From Lentisphaeria bacterium (GTDB lineage Bacteria > Verrucomicrobiota > Lentisphaeria > Victivallales > Victivallaceae), in contig CAAGED010000029.1 of the NCBI GenBank assembly GCA_900768505.1, positions 1 to 53,791 on the forward strand: a stretch of DNA of 53,791 bases, written 5' to 3'. The notes under the pieces are model-generated. The model made no database searches. It had not been told where the DNA came from and worked only from the letters and a program-made list of their open reading frames with translations. This document shows positions 1 through 7,514 of the stretch, piece by piece. Every line of letters starts with the position of its first letter. Position 1 is the stretch's first letter. The position numbers and the translations under genes were made by a program.

Positions 1-46
1 ACCAATTGAATCAAAGCGGCTCAAAAAGGTTTGGAAAAGGAAGAGC

Positions 47-90
47 GCGAGAAGGAAAGAACCTTTCCTCAAAAGGTTTTTCCTTCTCGC
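47..90. repeat. Long near-perfect hairpin, possible terminator
   Basis: The left arm GCGAGAAGGAAA plus AACCTTT pairs with AAAGGTT plus TTTCCTTCTCGC. This gives 19 base pairs broken by one bulged G, with a 5-nt loop CCTCA. A stem this long is far beyond chance. Only a weak T-tract (CTTTT, 96-100) follows on the plus strand, so a Rho-independent terminator for an upstream plus-strand gene is possible but not typical. It could also be an mRNA-stabilising or regulatory structure. Confidence 0.6.
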
Positions 91-97
91 ATCTAGC

Positions 98-116
98 TTT
101 TGCATAAGCGACTAAA
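98..116 (+). repeat. Intergenic repeat GCATAAGCGAC, copy 1
   Basis: This carries TTGCATAAGCGACTAAA (100-116). The same 17 bases occur at 15249-15265 and a 13-base core (TTGCATAAGCGAC) at 52840-52852, all in the same orientation. Each copy is preceded by a similar AT-rich stretch resembling ATAAGTT or TAGTTTT. Each lies downstream of the 3' end of a minus-strand gene. The function is unknown. Confidence 0.65.
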
Positions 117-348
117 TTATTTATTGACAGAACTGAATTAAAAGAAAGGAGGAGTTGTTTTTCTGGTTAGTCATTGAAGTAAAAACGATTAGGTACTATT
201 GTCGATTCACTCCTGCTTCCCACCATCCGCACCGGCAACCAAACTTGGTGTAACAATTTAAGGCGGAGTCTGAAATATTAAAACTTCCGATATTTCAGCA
301 CCCGCGTTAAATTGATGGTGAGGAGGAGGATTTTTTTATGCAGGTTGA

Positions 349-909
349 TTATTGAGCTAATTGCGAAAAAAGAGCTGATGCGTTATTCGCACATTTTAAT
401 AATGAACGATGTTGCTCTGCTGTAAATCCAACCTCAATGCTGCTTTCGATAAGCTTCAGTAATGGGTCGTAGTAGCTATTTACGTTGAGTATTCCCACCG
501 GATTATGGTATTCCGGAGAGTTTATCTTACACAAAGCCAGAGCGTCAAATAATTCATCCCAGGTGCCGAAACTGCCCGGCAGCGCAATGACTGCGTCAGA
601 CAGCCGGAGCATTTCCGCTTTGCGCTGAGCCAAAGAGTCAACTATCACGGTTGAAGTTAGATTGGGGTGCAGTATTTCCTGAGGCAGGTCATGGGTAAAA
701 ATACCAATTACCCGGCCGTGGCGTTCCAGCATGCGGTCGGCAATAACCTTCATTACTCCGACATTGGAACCGCCATAAATTAGCGTCATATCGTTGCAGA
801 ACATATAATCTATCAATTCCAAAGCAGCCTCTATGTAAATTTTATCCTTGGGCATATATGAGCCACAGTAAATGGCAATATTTTTCAGTTTTTTGATGGA
901 ATTGGACAT
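349..909 (-). CDS. LOG family protein (TIGR00730-type Rossmann fold)
   Basis: This 186-residue protein resembles the LOG/TIGR00730 family. Characterised members are cytokinin riboside 5'-monophosphate phosphoribohydrolases, while many bacterial members are only 'putative lysine decarboxylases' by historic annotation. Visible motifs are the Rossmann YGGSNVGVM near the N-terminus and PGSFGTWDE in the middle, a variant of the family signature PGGxGTxxE in which the second Gly is Ser. The ATG at 909 is chosen over a start 15 codons upstream because GGAG lies 7 nt before it and the upstream extension does not look like family sequence. It probably has its own promoter at 931-959. Catalytic function is inferred from the family only. 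Confidence 0.85.
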   Translation of the reverse strand: MSNSIKKLKNIAIYCGSYMPKDKIYIEAALELIDYMFCNDMTLIYGGSNVGVMKVIADRMLERHGRVIGIFTHDLPQEILHPNLTSTVIVDSLAQRKAEMLRLSDAVIALPGSFGTWDELFDALALCKINSPEYHNPVGILNVNSYYDPLLKLIESSIEVGFTAEQHRSLLKCANNASALFSQLAQ

Positions 910-930
910 GAATTTTCTCCAAAGCTTAAT

Positions 931-959
931 ATTATAAACAAAAAGTATGAACATGTAAT
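931..959 (-). promoter_or_regulatory. Predicted sigma-70 promoter of the LOG gene
   Basis: Read on the minus strand, a -35-like ATTACA (959-954) and a perfect -10 TATAAT (936-931) are separated by 17 bp. Transcription would begin near 924, about 15 nt before the chosen ATG. The -35 box falls in the loop of the terminator that ends the upstream gene, so terminator and promoter overlap. Confidence 0.5.
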
Positions 960-971
960 TTGTTCATACTT
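936..971 (-). terminator. Rho-independent terminator after the Wzz-like gene
   Basis: On the minus strand an 11-bp stem AAGTATGAACA / TGTTCATACTT with a 7-nt loop is followed by TTTTGTTT. It sits 33 bp past the stop codon of the Wzz-like gene and just before the LOG gene, separating the two transcripts. Confidence 0.65.
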
Positions 972-1004
972 GAGTAAAAATTATATGTCTGATGAAATTA
1001 CAAT

Positions 1005-2498
1005 TTATTTATCCACCTGGGCAAGCTCTTTAAGCATAAACGCCCCCAGTGTAATTCCATTGACTGCCAGCAATACAATCACCCCAACCAAAACCGCAAT
1101 ATTAAACGGAACGAAATATTCCTTCAAAATGTATTGAGTGCTGATTGGAGAATAATAAATGTAGGAGGCATTAATTTCCTGCCGATAAATCTCCTGTAAC
1201 TGAATTGTTTTATCCAAAATACTTTGCAATTTCTCAGCGGATTTTATGAATATTTTTTCAAATGATTCAGAGGAAAATTCCTGCTTTGCTGCACCGTTAA
1301 CGGCTTTCTTCGAGGCTTCCAGAAGCCGGTTGTAGAAAACAAGATCGGAATCAATTTCTGCTAGATTGCTACCTTTTTGCAGGCGCATATTTGCGTATTC
1401 TTTGCGTAAATCCAGCATCTGGTTGGCCTTTGCCATTTTTGCAATCTGGTTGAACATATTGGTGTCCAACATCATTTGGGGTTGGGAGTTGCCACCGGAT
1501 GATACAATATTTTCCTTATCCACTTTACCTTTGATTTCGGTATCAATAATGCTGAGAGCTTCAGAAATATTGCACAGTTCATTTTCAATAATATTCCGCT
1601 CTCTAATCAGGGTTTCAATGCGGGCTGCGACATAAAGCTGATCATAACTGTTAAGTTTGGTGCCATTTTCCAAAAGAAAGATATTTTGAATTACGCTCAT
1701 GTTGTACTGAGCAAGAAGATTTATCTCTTTGATTAAACTGTCAACCGTGTCGCCGTCTTCGGTGGTAATGATGCGGTCACGCATCCCACGCTGTATGGTG
1801 GCAAGGTTGTTTTTTAGTTGCTTCATGGTAATAACCAAATAATCAATGGCGTTCAATTGACCAATGGATAATAATTTTTTTGCCTGACTTGTAATATCCT
1901 CGTGTTGAATTTGGAGCATTTGGCGCCCTTCACGCCGTTTGAAGATTTCAACCCAAACTTCGGGAATCTGGGTCAGAATTTTTTCATATTCTAAATTGCT
2001 TATCGGAGAATTTTTTTCATTATAAATGATTTTTATCAAATACTTGGAATCGTCAACATTGGCCAACTCCTCGGTGTACTGCTGTTCAATAGCTTTCAAG
2101 TCCACTGCGGAAAGTGCTTTCCCTTTCAATTTTTGGGCGAAATTAGCGATAACAAAGTAATTTTCTGGTTTGAAAGAGTTAATTTGAATCAGTTGTTTAA
2201 ATTGATCAAACGGCAATTTTTCGGTTAACTTGTTCTGTTGATAAATTTCCAGGAGAACTGAATCGTTAATAATATCAATTGGATTGAATATTTTTCCGCT
2301 TGGGTAAACGTATTGTTGATCTTTATTTTTGTCAAAGCCAATTTTTATTCCACTGGCCATTGTTCTTGATACTGGAAACATATAGTCCATTGCCAGTAAA
2401 AGTACAATAATTGAGATTGTTATAAAATTCAAACCAATAAACAATAATTTTCTCTTCTTTAACAGTCTAAGCAAAGCGTCAATAATATTTTGTTCCAT
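1005..2498 (-). CDS. Membrane protein with Wzz-like topology
   Basis: This is a 497-residue protein with one membrane segment near each end (about residues 17-39 and 463-489). Between them lies a long, charged, probably extracytoplasmic region rich in predicted helix. That layout matches the polysaccharide chain-length determinant (Wzz/PCP) family. A stretch after the first membrane segment (VYPSGKIFNPIDIIND) resembles the Wzz N-terminal domain. No tyrosine kinase domain is attached and no polysaccharide genes adjoin, so a role in surface glycan export is inference from topology. The Shine-Dalgarno before the ATG at 2498 is weak. An intrinsic terminator follows the gene. Confidence 0.6.
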   Translation of the reverse strand: MEQNIIDALLRLLKKRKLLFIGLNFITISIIVLLLAMDYMFPVSRTMASGIKIGFDKNKDQQYVYPSGKIFNPIDIINDSVLLEIYQQNKLTEKLPFDQFKQLIQINSFKPENYFVIANFAQKLKGKALSAVDLKAIEQQYTEELANVDDSKYLIKIIYNEKNSPISNLEYEKILTQIPEVWVEIFKRREGRQMLQIQHEDITSQAKKLLSIGQLNAIDYLVITMKQLKNNLATIQRGMRDRIITTEDGDTVDSLIKEINLLAQYNMSVIQNIFLLENGTKLNSYDQLYVAARIETLIRERNIIENELCNISEALSIIDTEIKGKVDKENIVSSGGNSQPQMMLDTNMFNQIAKMAKANQMLDLRKEYANMRLQKGSNLAEIDSDLVFYNRLLEASKKAVNGAAKQEFSSESFEKIFIKSAEKLQSILDKTIQLQEIYRQEINASYIYYSPISTQYILKEYFVPFNIAVLVGVIVLLAVNGITLGAFMLKELAQVDK

Positions 2499-2607
2499 GA
2501 TAAATATTTTTCGTTGATTAATTTATATACACGACTTTCACAGTAACTTACTACATTTTCTTATAAATGCAAGCTTATTTGGAATAAAAAAACTATGCAT
2601 TTTGCGG

Positions 2608-3159
2608 TCAATTTATGGACAGCGATTTAATCTGCTTGCCATCCAGCAAGTTACAAATTTCAATTTCGTTATTTTCCCATATTCCGAACGTTGGAGGATT
2701 GCCGTTCTTTGGCAGAGTTACGGAACCCGGATTAAAGGCGGTTAGACCGTTGGGAAGTTTTTCCAGTCGAAACAAATGAGTATGTCCGCTGCAAAAAATC
2801 GTTCCGGCAGTTAAGGTTGGCGGATTTTCCACGCTCCATAAATGGCCATGGGTGAGGAAAAAACGCTGTCCATTTACCAGTAGAGTGGAATATTCACTCA
2901 TGATGGGAAATTGCAACAGCATTTGGTCGACTTCGGCGTCGCAGTTGCCCCGGATGGCGATTATTCTTTCTCGCCAAGAGTTGAGAATTTCAACCGCAGC
3001 TGGCGGCGCATAATCAGAATACAGGGCGTTGCGCGGCCCATGGTAAAGCACATCGCCCAGCAGACAGAGTAAATCCGGATTAATCTGTTTTACGAATTTA
3101 TCCAATTTTTCCAGTGCGGCCGGTGAGCCGTGGACATCGGAAAAGAATAATATCTTCAT
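2608..3159 (-). CDS. YfcE-type metallophosphoesterase
   Basis: This is a 183-residue phosphodiesterase of the YfcE/MJ0936 family, whose members hydrolyse phosphodiesters with Mn2+ or similar metals. All calcineurin-fold metal motifs are visible in order: DVHG (residues 8-11), GDVLYHGPRN, RGNCD, THGH and GHTH. The length is normal for YfcE (about 180). The ATG at 3159 has AGGA 7 nt upstream. It is followed, in transcription order, by an unrelated membrane gene over 100 bp away. The physiological substrate is not known. Confidence 0.88.
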   Translation of the reverse strand: MKILFFSDVHGSPAALEKLDKFVKQINPDLLCLLGDVLYHGPRNALYSDYAPPAAVEILNSWRERIIAIRGNCDAEVDQMLLQFPIMSEYSTLLVNGQRFFLTHGHLWSVENPPTLTAGTIFCSGHTHLFRLEKLPNGLTAFNPGSVTLPKNGNPPTFGIWENNEIEICNLLDGKQIKSLSIN

Positions 3160-3227
3160 TCAGAATCCTGAGGTTTGTCGAACCAATCGCAAAAGATTAC
3201 GATTGGTTCGGTATGTTTAATTTTAAG

Positions 3228-3983
3228 CTATTTAACAAAATTCTGGATTAAGAAATTCAAGCTGTCGGAGACGGATTCAAAAGGATCCTTCTGGCAGACA
3301 TCCTGCTCGACAATGTACCACTCCACTCCCGCAGCTTGGGCGGCCGGGATAATGTTGGCCCAATCTAAATTCCCTGAGCCGATGGGGCGCATGATTCGGT
3401 CGTCGATAATGCCGAAATCTTTCAAATGCAGCAATGGCTGACGTTTGGGATATTTTTTGATCCAATCAACCGGATTGCAACCGCCGGCCTGCACCCAGAA
3501 GGTGTCAAGTTCGGCCTTCAGTGTTGGGGCGTTGTTATAAATTATATCCAATAAAATCTGGTTGTCGAACTTGGTGAATTCGCAGGCATGGTTGTGGTAA
3601 GAGAGAACCAATCCGGCGGCCGCCATCTTTTGAGCGGCGTTTTCCAGTTTTGCCGAATAATCCAATGCTCCGGCGTAGTCCTTGGGGAACACATGGGGAT
3701 ACGGGTAGGCGGTATGAATGCAATTAAGTTTCTTGAGGCGTTCGATAACTTGGTCGATATGGTCGAAAATCATTACTCCAGGCTCGTGGGTGGCGCAAAT
3801 GTTCAACCCTTCGTTGGCGGCGATTTTTGCCACCTCTTCTTCCGGCATGGCGCACATGCCGGAGAGTTGTACGGCATCATAACCGATTTTCTTAACTTTT
3901 GCAAAAGTTGTGGCCACATCGGTCGGAGTGGTCAAGTGTTCACGCATGGTGTAGAGTTGAAGCGCAATTTGAGATTTTTTCAT
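3228..3983 (-). CDS. Sugar phosphate isomerase/epimerase-like TIM barrel
   Basis: This is a 251-residue protein of the xylose-isomerase-like TIM-barrel superfamily (AP_endonuc_2/IolE-like). Characteristic pieces are the start IALQLYTMREHL, the central SYHNHACEF, ELDTFWVQAGG, HLKDFG, and IVEQD near the C-terminus. These strand-end His, Glu and Asp residues normally bind the divalent metal and sugar. The ATG at 3983 is preferred over one 25 codons upstream because AGGAA precedes it at proper spacing and the barrel begins there. The next minus-strand gene upstream (HdeD-like) ends 22 bp away, so the two may be co-transcribed. The substrate cannot be told from sequence. Confidence 0.82.
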   Translation of the reverse strand: MKKSQIALQLYTMREHLTTPTDVATTFAKVKKIGYDAVQLSGMCAMPEEEVAKIAANEGLNICATHEPGVMIFDHIDQVIERLKKLNCIHTAYPYPHVFPKDYAGALDYSAKLENAAQKMAAAGLVLSYHNHACEFTKFDNQILLDIIYNNAPTLKAELDTFWVQAGGCNPVDWIKKYPKRQPLLHLKDFGIIDDRIMRPIGSGNLDWANIIPAAQAAGVEWYIVEQDVCQKDPFESVSDSLNFLIQNFVK

Positions 3984-4005
3984 TTTATATTCCTGACATA
4001 TTTTT

Positions 4006-4575
4006 TTATTTGACCGTCTTGCGCAAGAGAAGCGCAATGACCAGTTGTAACATTCCATACAAAATTATATATAATCCAATAAAGAGTCCAAGAGTTTGAA
4101 GCCCGGTTTTCGGAGAGAAAATAAAAATTCCCCCAACAATTAAAGTTATTAATCCACCAAGGCCGATCACCCAGCGTGTTCCATTGGGGATTGATTTTAA
4201 GGAAAAAGCATTGATGCTCTGCCAAATTCCGGTGCAAATCAGCCACATTCCGATAAAAACTACCAGCAGCATTTCCGCTACCGGTGGAAAAATGGCGATC
4301 AGTGCACCTATAATACCAATAAGACAAAAAAATATTCCAACTGCTTTTGAACTCTGTGAATTGTAAAAAATCATTACTGCCGCGGTGAGTGCGCTGGCGG
4401 CCACGATGATGCCGATGAGTTTTATTGCCATGGTAATGGTGACCAACGGAGCCAGAGCGAAAATCAAACCGACAAGAATCATCAATACTCCCCGCAGCAG
4501 TGAATTCTTCATTGAAAATGAATTTATAAACGCCCCGGAGATAGCTTTGCCGTCAGGTAATGATGTTTTGTTCAT
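4006..4575 (-). CDS. HdeD-like DUF308 membrane protein
   Basis: This 189-residue protein is almost entirely hydrophobic, with about six membrane segments arranged as three pairs. It includes the repeated pattern of DUF308/HdeD proteins (for example GVLMILVGLIFALAPLVTI). In Escherichia coli HdeD is linked to acid resistance, but most homologues are uncharacterised. The ATG at 4575 is preceded by AGGA at about 8 nt. It lies directly upstream of the sugar isomerase-like gene on the same strand and is divergent from tsaD. Confidence 0.78.
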   Translation of the reverse strand: MNKTSLPDGKAISGAFINSFSMKNSLLRGVLMILVGLIFALAPLVTITMAIKLIGIIVAASALTAAVMIFYNSQSSKAVGIFFCLIGIIGALIAIFPPVAEMLLVVFIGMWLICTGIWQSINAFSLKSIPNGTRWVIGLGGLITLIVGGIFIFSPKTGLQTLGLFIGLYIILYGMLQLVIALLLRKTVK

Positions 4576-4695
4576 AAAAAAATCCTTTAGTATTTTTTTT
4601 GACTGTTTTATTCTTCTATCGCTAATCTACACGTTCAATAATCAAAATTCAATCCTTATTGGAAAATAATCATTGATAAAAAAGCGTTAAAAAAA

Positions 4696-4724
4696 TTGAC
4701 AAAAGCCAATGTGAGATGTAATCT
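4696..4724 (+). promoter_or_regulatory. Sigma-70 promoter upstream of tsaD
   Basis: A perfect -35 TTGACA (4696-4701), a 17-bp spacer and a -10 TAATCT (4719-4724) are present. Transcription would start near 4731, right at the first arm of the leader hairpin. The predicted untranslated leader is about 150 nt, long for a housekeeping gene. Confidence 0.65.
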
Positions 4725-4732
4725 ATTGTGCG

Positions 4733-4793
4733 GGGAAATCTAAAAAACATTTTATTTGATGTTTTTTTTATTATTCTGCGATTTTGATTTCCC
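4733..4793 (+). promoter_or_regulatory. Nested hairpin in the tsaD leader
   Basis: The outer arms GGGAAATC (4733-4740) and GATTTCCC (4786-4793) are perfectly complementary. Inside them AAAAAACAT (4742-4750) pairs with ATGTTTTTT (4759-4767), followed by more T and A residues, which resembles a weak attenuator. Its position at the start of the predicted transcript suggests a role in expression, but no known riboswitch was recognised. Confidence 0.4.
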
Positions 4794-4879
4794 TGCTGCC
4801 ACTGCATTGGCGGAACGGTATTTTTAATGGACATTATAAGAGACAATATAAAAAGTAATTATAAAGAATCTACGGAATT

Positions 4880-5971
4880 ATGGCACTGATTTTAGGTATT
4901 GAATCAAGTTGTGACGAAACCGCTGTTGCGGTCGTCAAGGATGGTTTTGAGGTTTTATCCAGCGCAATCGCTTCGCAAATTGCGTCTCACGCTCAACATG
5001 GAGGAGTCGTGCCGGAATTGGCTGCCCGGGAACACCTGATTGCCATTGATCACGTTATGCGGCAGGCTTTGAACGAGTCCGGTGTTGCGTTGAATGATAT
5101 TGACGCCATTGCAGTAACTCAGGGACCGGGGTTGATGCCTGCTCTGCTGGTGGGGTTGAATTATGCCAAGGGGCTGGCGGTTGCCAATAATTTGCCGATT
5201 ATTGGAGTAAATCATTTTTTGGGGCATATTTACAGCGCTTTTTTGGGAGAGGGATACGATTGTCTGCTTCAAGCGGCGAGTTACCCCATGCTGGCGCTGG
5301 TGGTTTCCGGCGGTCACACTTCTTTGATGCTGATCAAGAATGACGGCAGCGCCATTCAGTTGGGAATGACCATTGACGATGCTGCAGGTGAAGCCTTGGA
5401 TAAAGCCTCTAAACTTTTGGGGTTGGGGTATCCGGGCGGACCGATTATTCAGAAAACTGCCGCCAATGGCAATGCTTCGGCGATCGCTTTTCCCCGGCCG
5501 TTGACCGGAGGAGCGGGTAAGGCGCTCAGCGAGGCTAACAAACATAATTTCAGTTTCAGCGGTATTAAGACGGCATTGCTGTATTATGTAAAAAATAATT
5601 TACCTTCATGTGGAAAATTTTCCGATCAGGAAATCGCCGATATTGCCGCCTCATACCAGGAGGCGGTGATTGACGTTTTGACTGCTAAAACCATGCAGGC
5701 GGCACGGGAATATGGCGTAAAAACGGTGGTGCTTTGCGGCGGCGTGGCCTGTAACGGACCTTTGCGTGATCGTTTTGCCGCCAAGGTGCCGCATGGAGTG
5801 AAGCTTCAACTGGCGGCACGTAAAAATTGCACTGATAATGCGGCCATGATTGGGGGAGTTGGGTATCACCACTTCATTAACGGAGAGTTTTCGGAGTTGA
5901 CCATGGATTCATTTGCCAGATTGCCCCGTGTAACGATGGTTCCTTTTGTGCATAAAACCGGGAGTAAATAA
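4880..5971 (+). CDS. tsaD: tRNA N6-adenosine threonylcarbamoyltransferase TsaD
   Basis: TsaD (older names Gcp, YgjD) transfers threonylcarbamoyl from threonylcarbamoyl-AMP to A37 of ANN-decoding tRNAs, working with TsaB and TsaE in the cytoplasm. The 363-residue length is normal. The N-terminal GIESSCDETAVAVV, the iron-binding HxxxH (H112 and H116 in NHFLGH), VSGGHTSL and the late GGVACN motif are all present. The start ATG at 4880 follows a modest GGA. The gene leads a plus-strand series, with the HAD phosphatase starting 2 bp after its stop, so the two are co-transcribed. tsaB and tsaE are not in the window. Confidence 0.96.
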   Translation: MALILGIESSCDETAVAVVKDGFEVLSSAIASQIASHAQHGGVVPELAAREHLIAIDHVMRQALNESGVALNDIDAIAVTQGPGLMPALLVGLNYAKGLAVANNLPIIGVNHFLGHIYSAFLGEGYDCLLQAASYPMLALVVSGGHTSLMLIKNDGSAIQLGMTIDDAAGEALDKASKLLGLGYPGGPIIQKTAANGNASAIAFPRPLTGGAGKALSEANKHNFSFSGIKTALLYYVKNNLPSCGKFSDQEIADIAASYQEAVIDVLTAKTMQAAREYGVKTVVLCGGVACNGPLRDRFAAKVPHGVKLQLAARKNCTDNAAMIGGVGYHHFINGEFSELTMDSFARLPRVTMVPFVHKTGSK

Positions 5972-5973
5972 TT

Positions 5974-6633
5974 TTGACGGCGATGAGTGTAAAAGCGGTG
6001 GGGTTTGATTTAGATGGAACGCTGATTGATTCCAGGCTTGATTTGGCCAATGCGGTAAATTTGGTGCGTCGGGAATTCAGTCTGCCGCCGCTGCCGCTGG
6101 ATTTGGTGGTAAGTTACGTTGGAAACGGCGTTAAAGTGTTACTTCAACGCTCGCTGGAAGGGGATTTGCCAAATGAGTCTGATATGCTCCATGCTCACGA
6201 GTTAATGGGGAAAATATATTTTGAACATGCTTTGGACAACACAAAATTGTATTCAGGCGTGGATGTAATGTTGAAAACGCTGGCGGAAAAAGGCAAGATA
6301 CTCGCCTTATTTACCAATAAACCGGAGTTTGTAGCCCGATACATACTTGAAAAATTGGCGATGGCGGATTATTTTTCTGACGTGGCGGGCGGCGGCGGCA
6401 AATTCCCGTTGAAACCCAATCCGGAAGCCATGCTGGATTTTGCGACCCGCCGGAAGTTGTCGGTTGGTGAAATTGCAATGTTGGGCGACCATTATACGGA
6501 TTTGGAATTCGCTCGGCGCAGTGGATCGATTGGTGTTTTTGCGGCTTATGGATTCGGAGAAACACGCAATGAAAAATATGCTTTTAAAATTGATAATCCG
6601 TTAGATTTATTAGATTTGGATATTGTGTTGTAA
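5974..6633 (+). CDS. HAD-superfamily hydrolase, phosphoglycolate phosphatase-like
   Basis: This is a 219-residue HAD subfamily IA phosphatase of the Gph/PGP type. The nucleophile motif FDLDGTLIDS (Asp12, Asp14), the downstream FTNKPE, the conserved Lys region (FPLKPNP) and the terminal acidic motif GDHYTDLEFA are all visible. A TTG at 5974 is chosen because GGGAG, which overlaps the end of tsaD, lies 9 nt before it. The ATG at 5983 is the alternative and would leave the SD 18 nt away. Gph removes 2-phosphoglycolate, but HAD enzymes vary widely in substrate, so only the class is certain. Confidence 0.85.
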   Translation: MTAMSVKAVGFDLDGTLIDSRLDLANAVNLVRREFSLPPLPLDLVVSYVGNGVKVLLQRSLEGDLPNESDMLHAHELMGKIYFEHALDNTKLYSGVDVMLKTLAEKGKILALFTNKPEFVARYILEKLAMADYFSDVAGGGGKFPLKPNPEAMLDFATRRKLSVGEIAMLGDHYTDLEFARRSGSIGVFAAYGFGETRNEKYAFKIDNPLDLLDLDIVL

Positions 6634-6695
6634 ATATGCATTGATACTCAAATAATGGACGCGGCGAATAATATTAGTTCAGGAGAGATTGCGCG

Positions 6696-7487
6696 ATGAA
6701 ACATAAAATTTTGTTGTTGCTGGCGGTGGTGTTCGGCATTTTAGCCTTTGTTTTGACCAATCAGCAGTTGCAGGCGGAAAAAGCCCGTACTCGCGGGGAG
6801 GTGGAAGAATATGCCGTGATAAAAGTTACCCGGGATATTGCCCCGAACGAGGAATTGAAAAATGGTGACTTGGTTCGTTCGGTTGAAAAGGTGCAGTCCG
6901 CCGCGGTAATGACTCCATTTATCTCCTGGAAGCAGGCGGAAGAGATTGTGGGGCGCCGGGTTAATACCGGTATCGCCGCTGGGAATCTGCTGCGTTGGGA
7001 TATGCTTAAAGAGCGGGAGCGCACTCAGGGATTTCCCAATGAAATCACCCGTGATATGCGGGCAATCACCATTAAGGTTGATGCTGTAAGCGCCAATGCC
7101 TACCTGGTGCGTCCGGGAGATTATGTGGATTTGATCGGCACCTTTCGTTTCCCGGACATGCGTGGTGACGCCTCATTGGATATGACCACGCTTACATTGC
7201 TGCAAAATGTAAAAGTGTTGGCCATCGGGCCGCGTTGGGGGCGGGTGGTAAACATGAGCAGTGATCCAAATATGAATGTAAGTTATTCCACGGTGACGGT
7301 GTTGTTGACCCCTGCCGAAGCGGAGATGATTGTTTTTGCTCAGAACAAAGGGACGTTGACATTATCCATGCGCAATTTTGATGACACTTTTGTAACGCCG
7401 GATTTGCCCAGCGTCAACTTTGATTATTTGCAGAAAAATATTTCCAATTACAACGCAAATCGCCGCAGTAAAGTCAGTTTTCGCTAA
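6696..7487 (+). CDS. cpaB: Flp pilus assembly protein CpaB (RcpC)
   Basis: This 263-residue protein of the Tad/Flp system has an N-terminal membrane anchor (about residues 5-20). A SAF domain follows (about 40-105, including ARTRGEVEEYAVIKVTRDI and the GRRVNTGIAAGNLLR region), and then the CpaB C-terminal domain. CpaB is thought to sit in the periplasm and help the secretin channel. AGGAGA precedes the ATG at good spacing. It is the first of four Tad genes here. The pilin, secretin, CpaE and prepilin peptidase genes are not in the window, so the locus is split or partial. Confidence 0.88.
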   Translation: MKHKILLLLAVVFGILAFVLTNQQLQAEKARTRGEVEEYAVIKVTRDIAPNEELKNGDLVRSVEKVQSAAVMTPFISWKQAEEIVGRRVNTGIAAGNLLRWDMLKERERTQGFPNEITRDMRAITIKVDAVSANAYLVRPGDYVDLIGTFRFPDMRGDASLDMTTLTLLQNVKVLAIGPRWGRVVNMSSDPNMNVSYSTVTVLLTPAEAEMIVFAQNKGTLTLSMRNFDDTFVTPDLPSVNFDYLQKNISNYNANRRSKVSFR

Positions 7488-7514
7488 AAAATTCCAAGAT
7501 AAGGTTTTTATAAT

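Larger units (their letters stand above)
1..348. other. Left-edge intergenic region with two hairpins and a repeat copy
   Basis: No convincing gene is visible in these 348 bases. They hold a long hairpin (47-90), one copy of the TTGCATAAGCGAC repeat (99-111), and a second inverted repeat at 270-298 with 9-bp arms CTGAAATAT / ATATTTCAG around an 11-nt loop. A Shine-Dalgarno-like AGGAGG at 147-152 is followed by a 33-codon frame starting with TTG. The spacing is only 2 nt and the peptide is unremarkable, so it is not called. The gene to the left lies outside the window, so it is unknown whether this is another convergent junction. Confidence 0.5.
4576..4879. other. Divergent intergenic region before tsaD
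   Basis: This 304-bp region separates the minus-strand HdeD-like gene from tsaD. It holds a strong sigma-70 promoter toward tsaD (4696-4724), an approximately 150-nt predicted leader that can fold into a nested hairpin (4733-4793), and a possible 20-codon upstream reading frame (4827-4889) whose stop overlaps the tsaD start. No gene of ordinary length is present. Confidence 0.6.

Noticed and set aside
124..152. TTGACA as a promoter in the left region
   Set aside because: No -10-like sequence occurs 16-18 bp downstream; that position holds AGGAGG.
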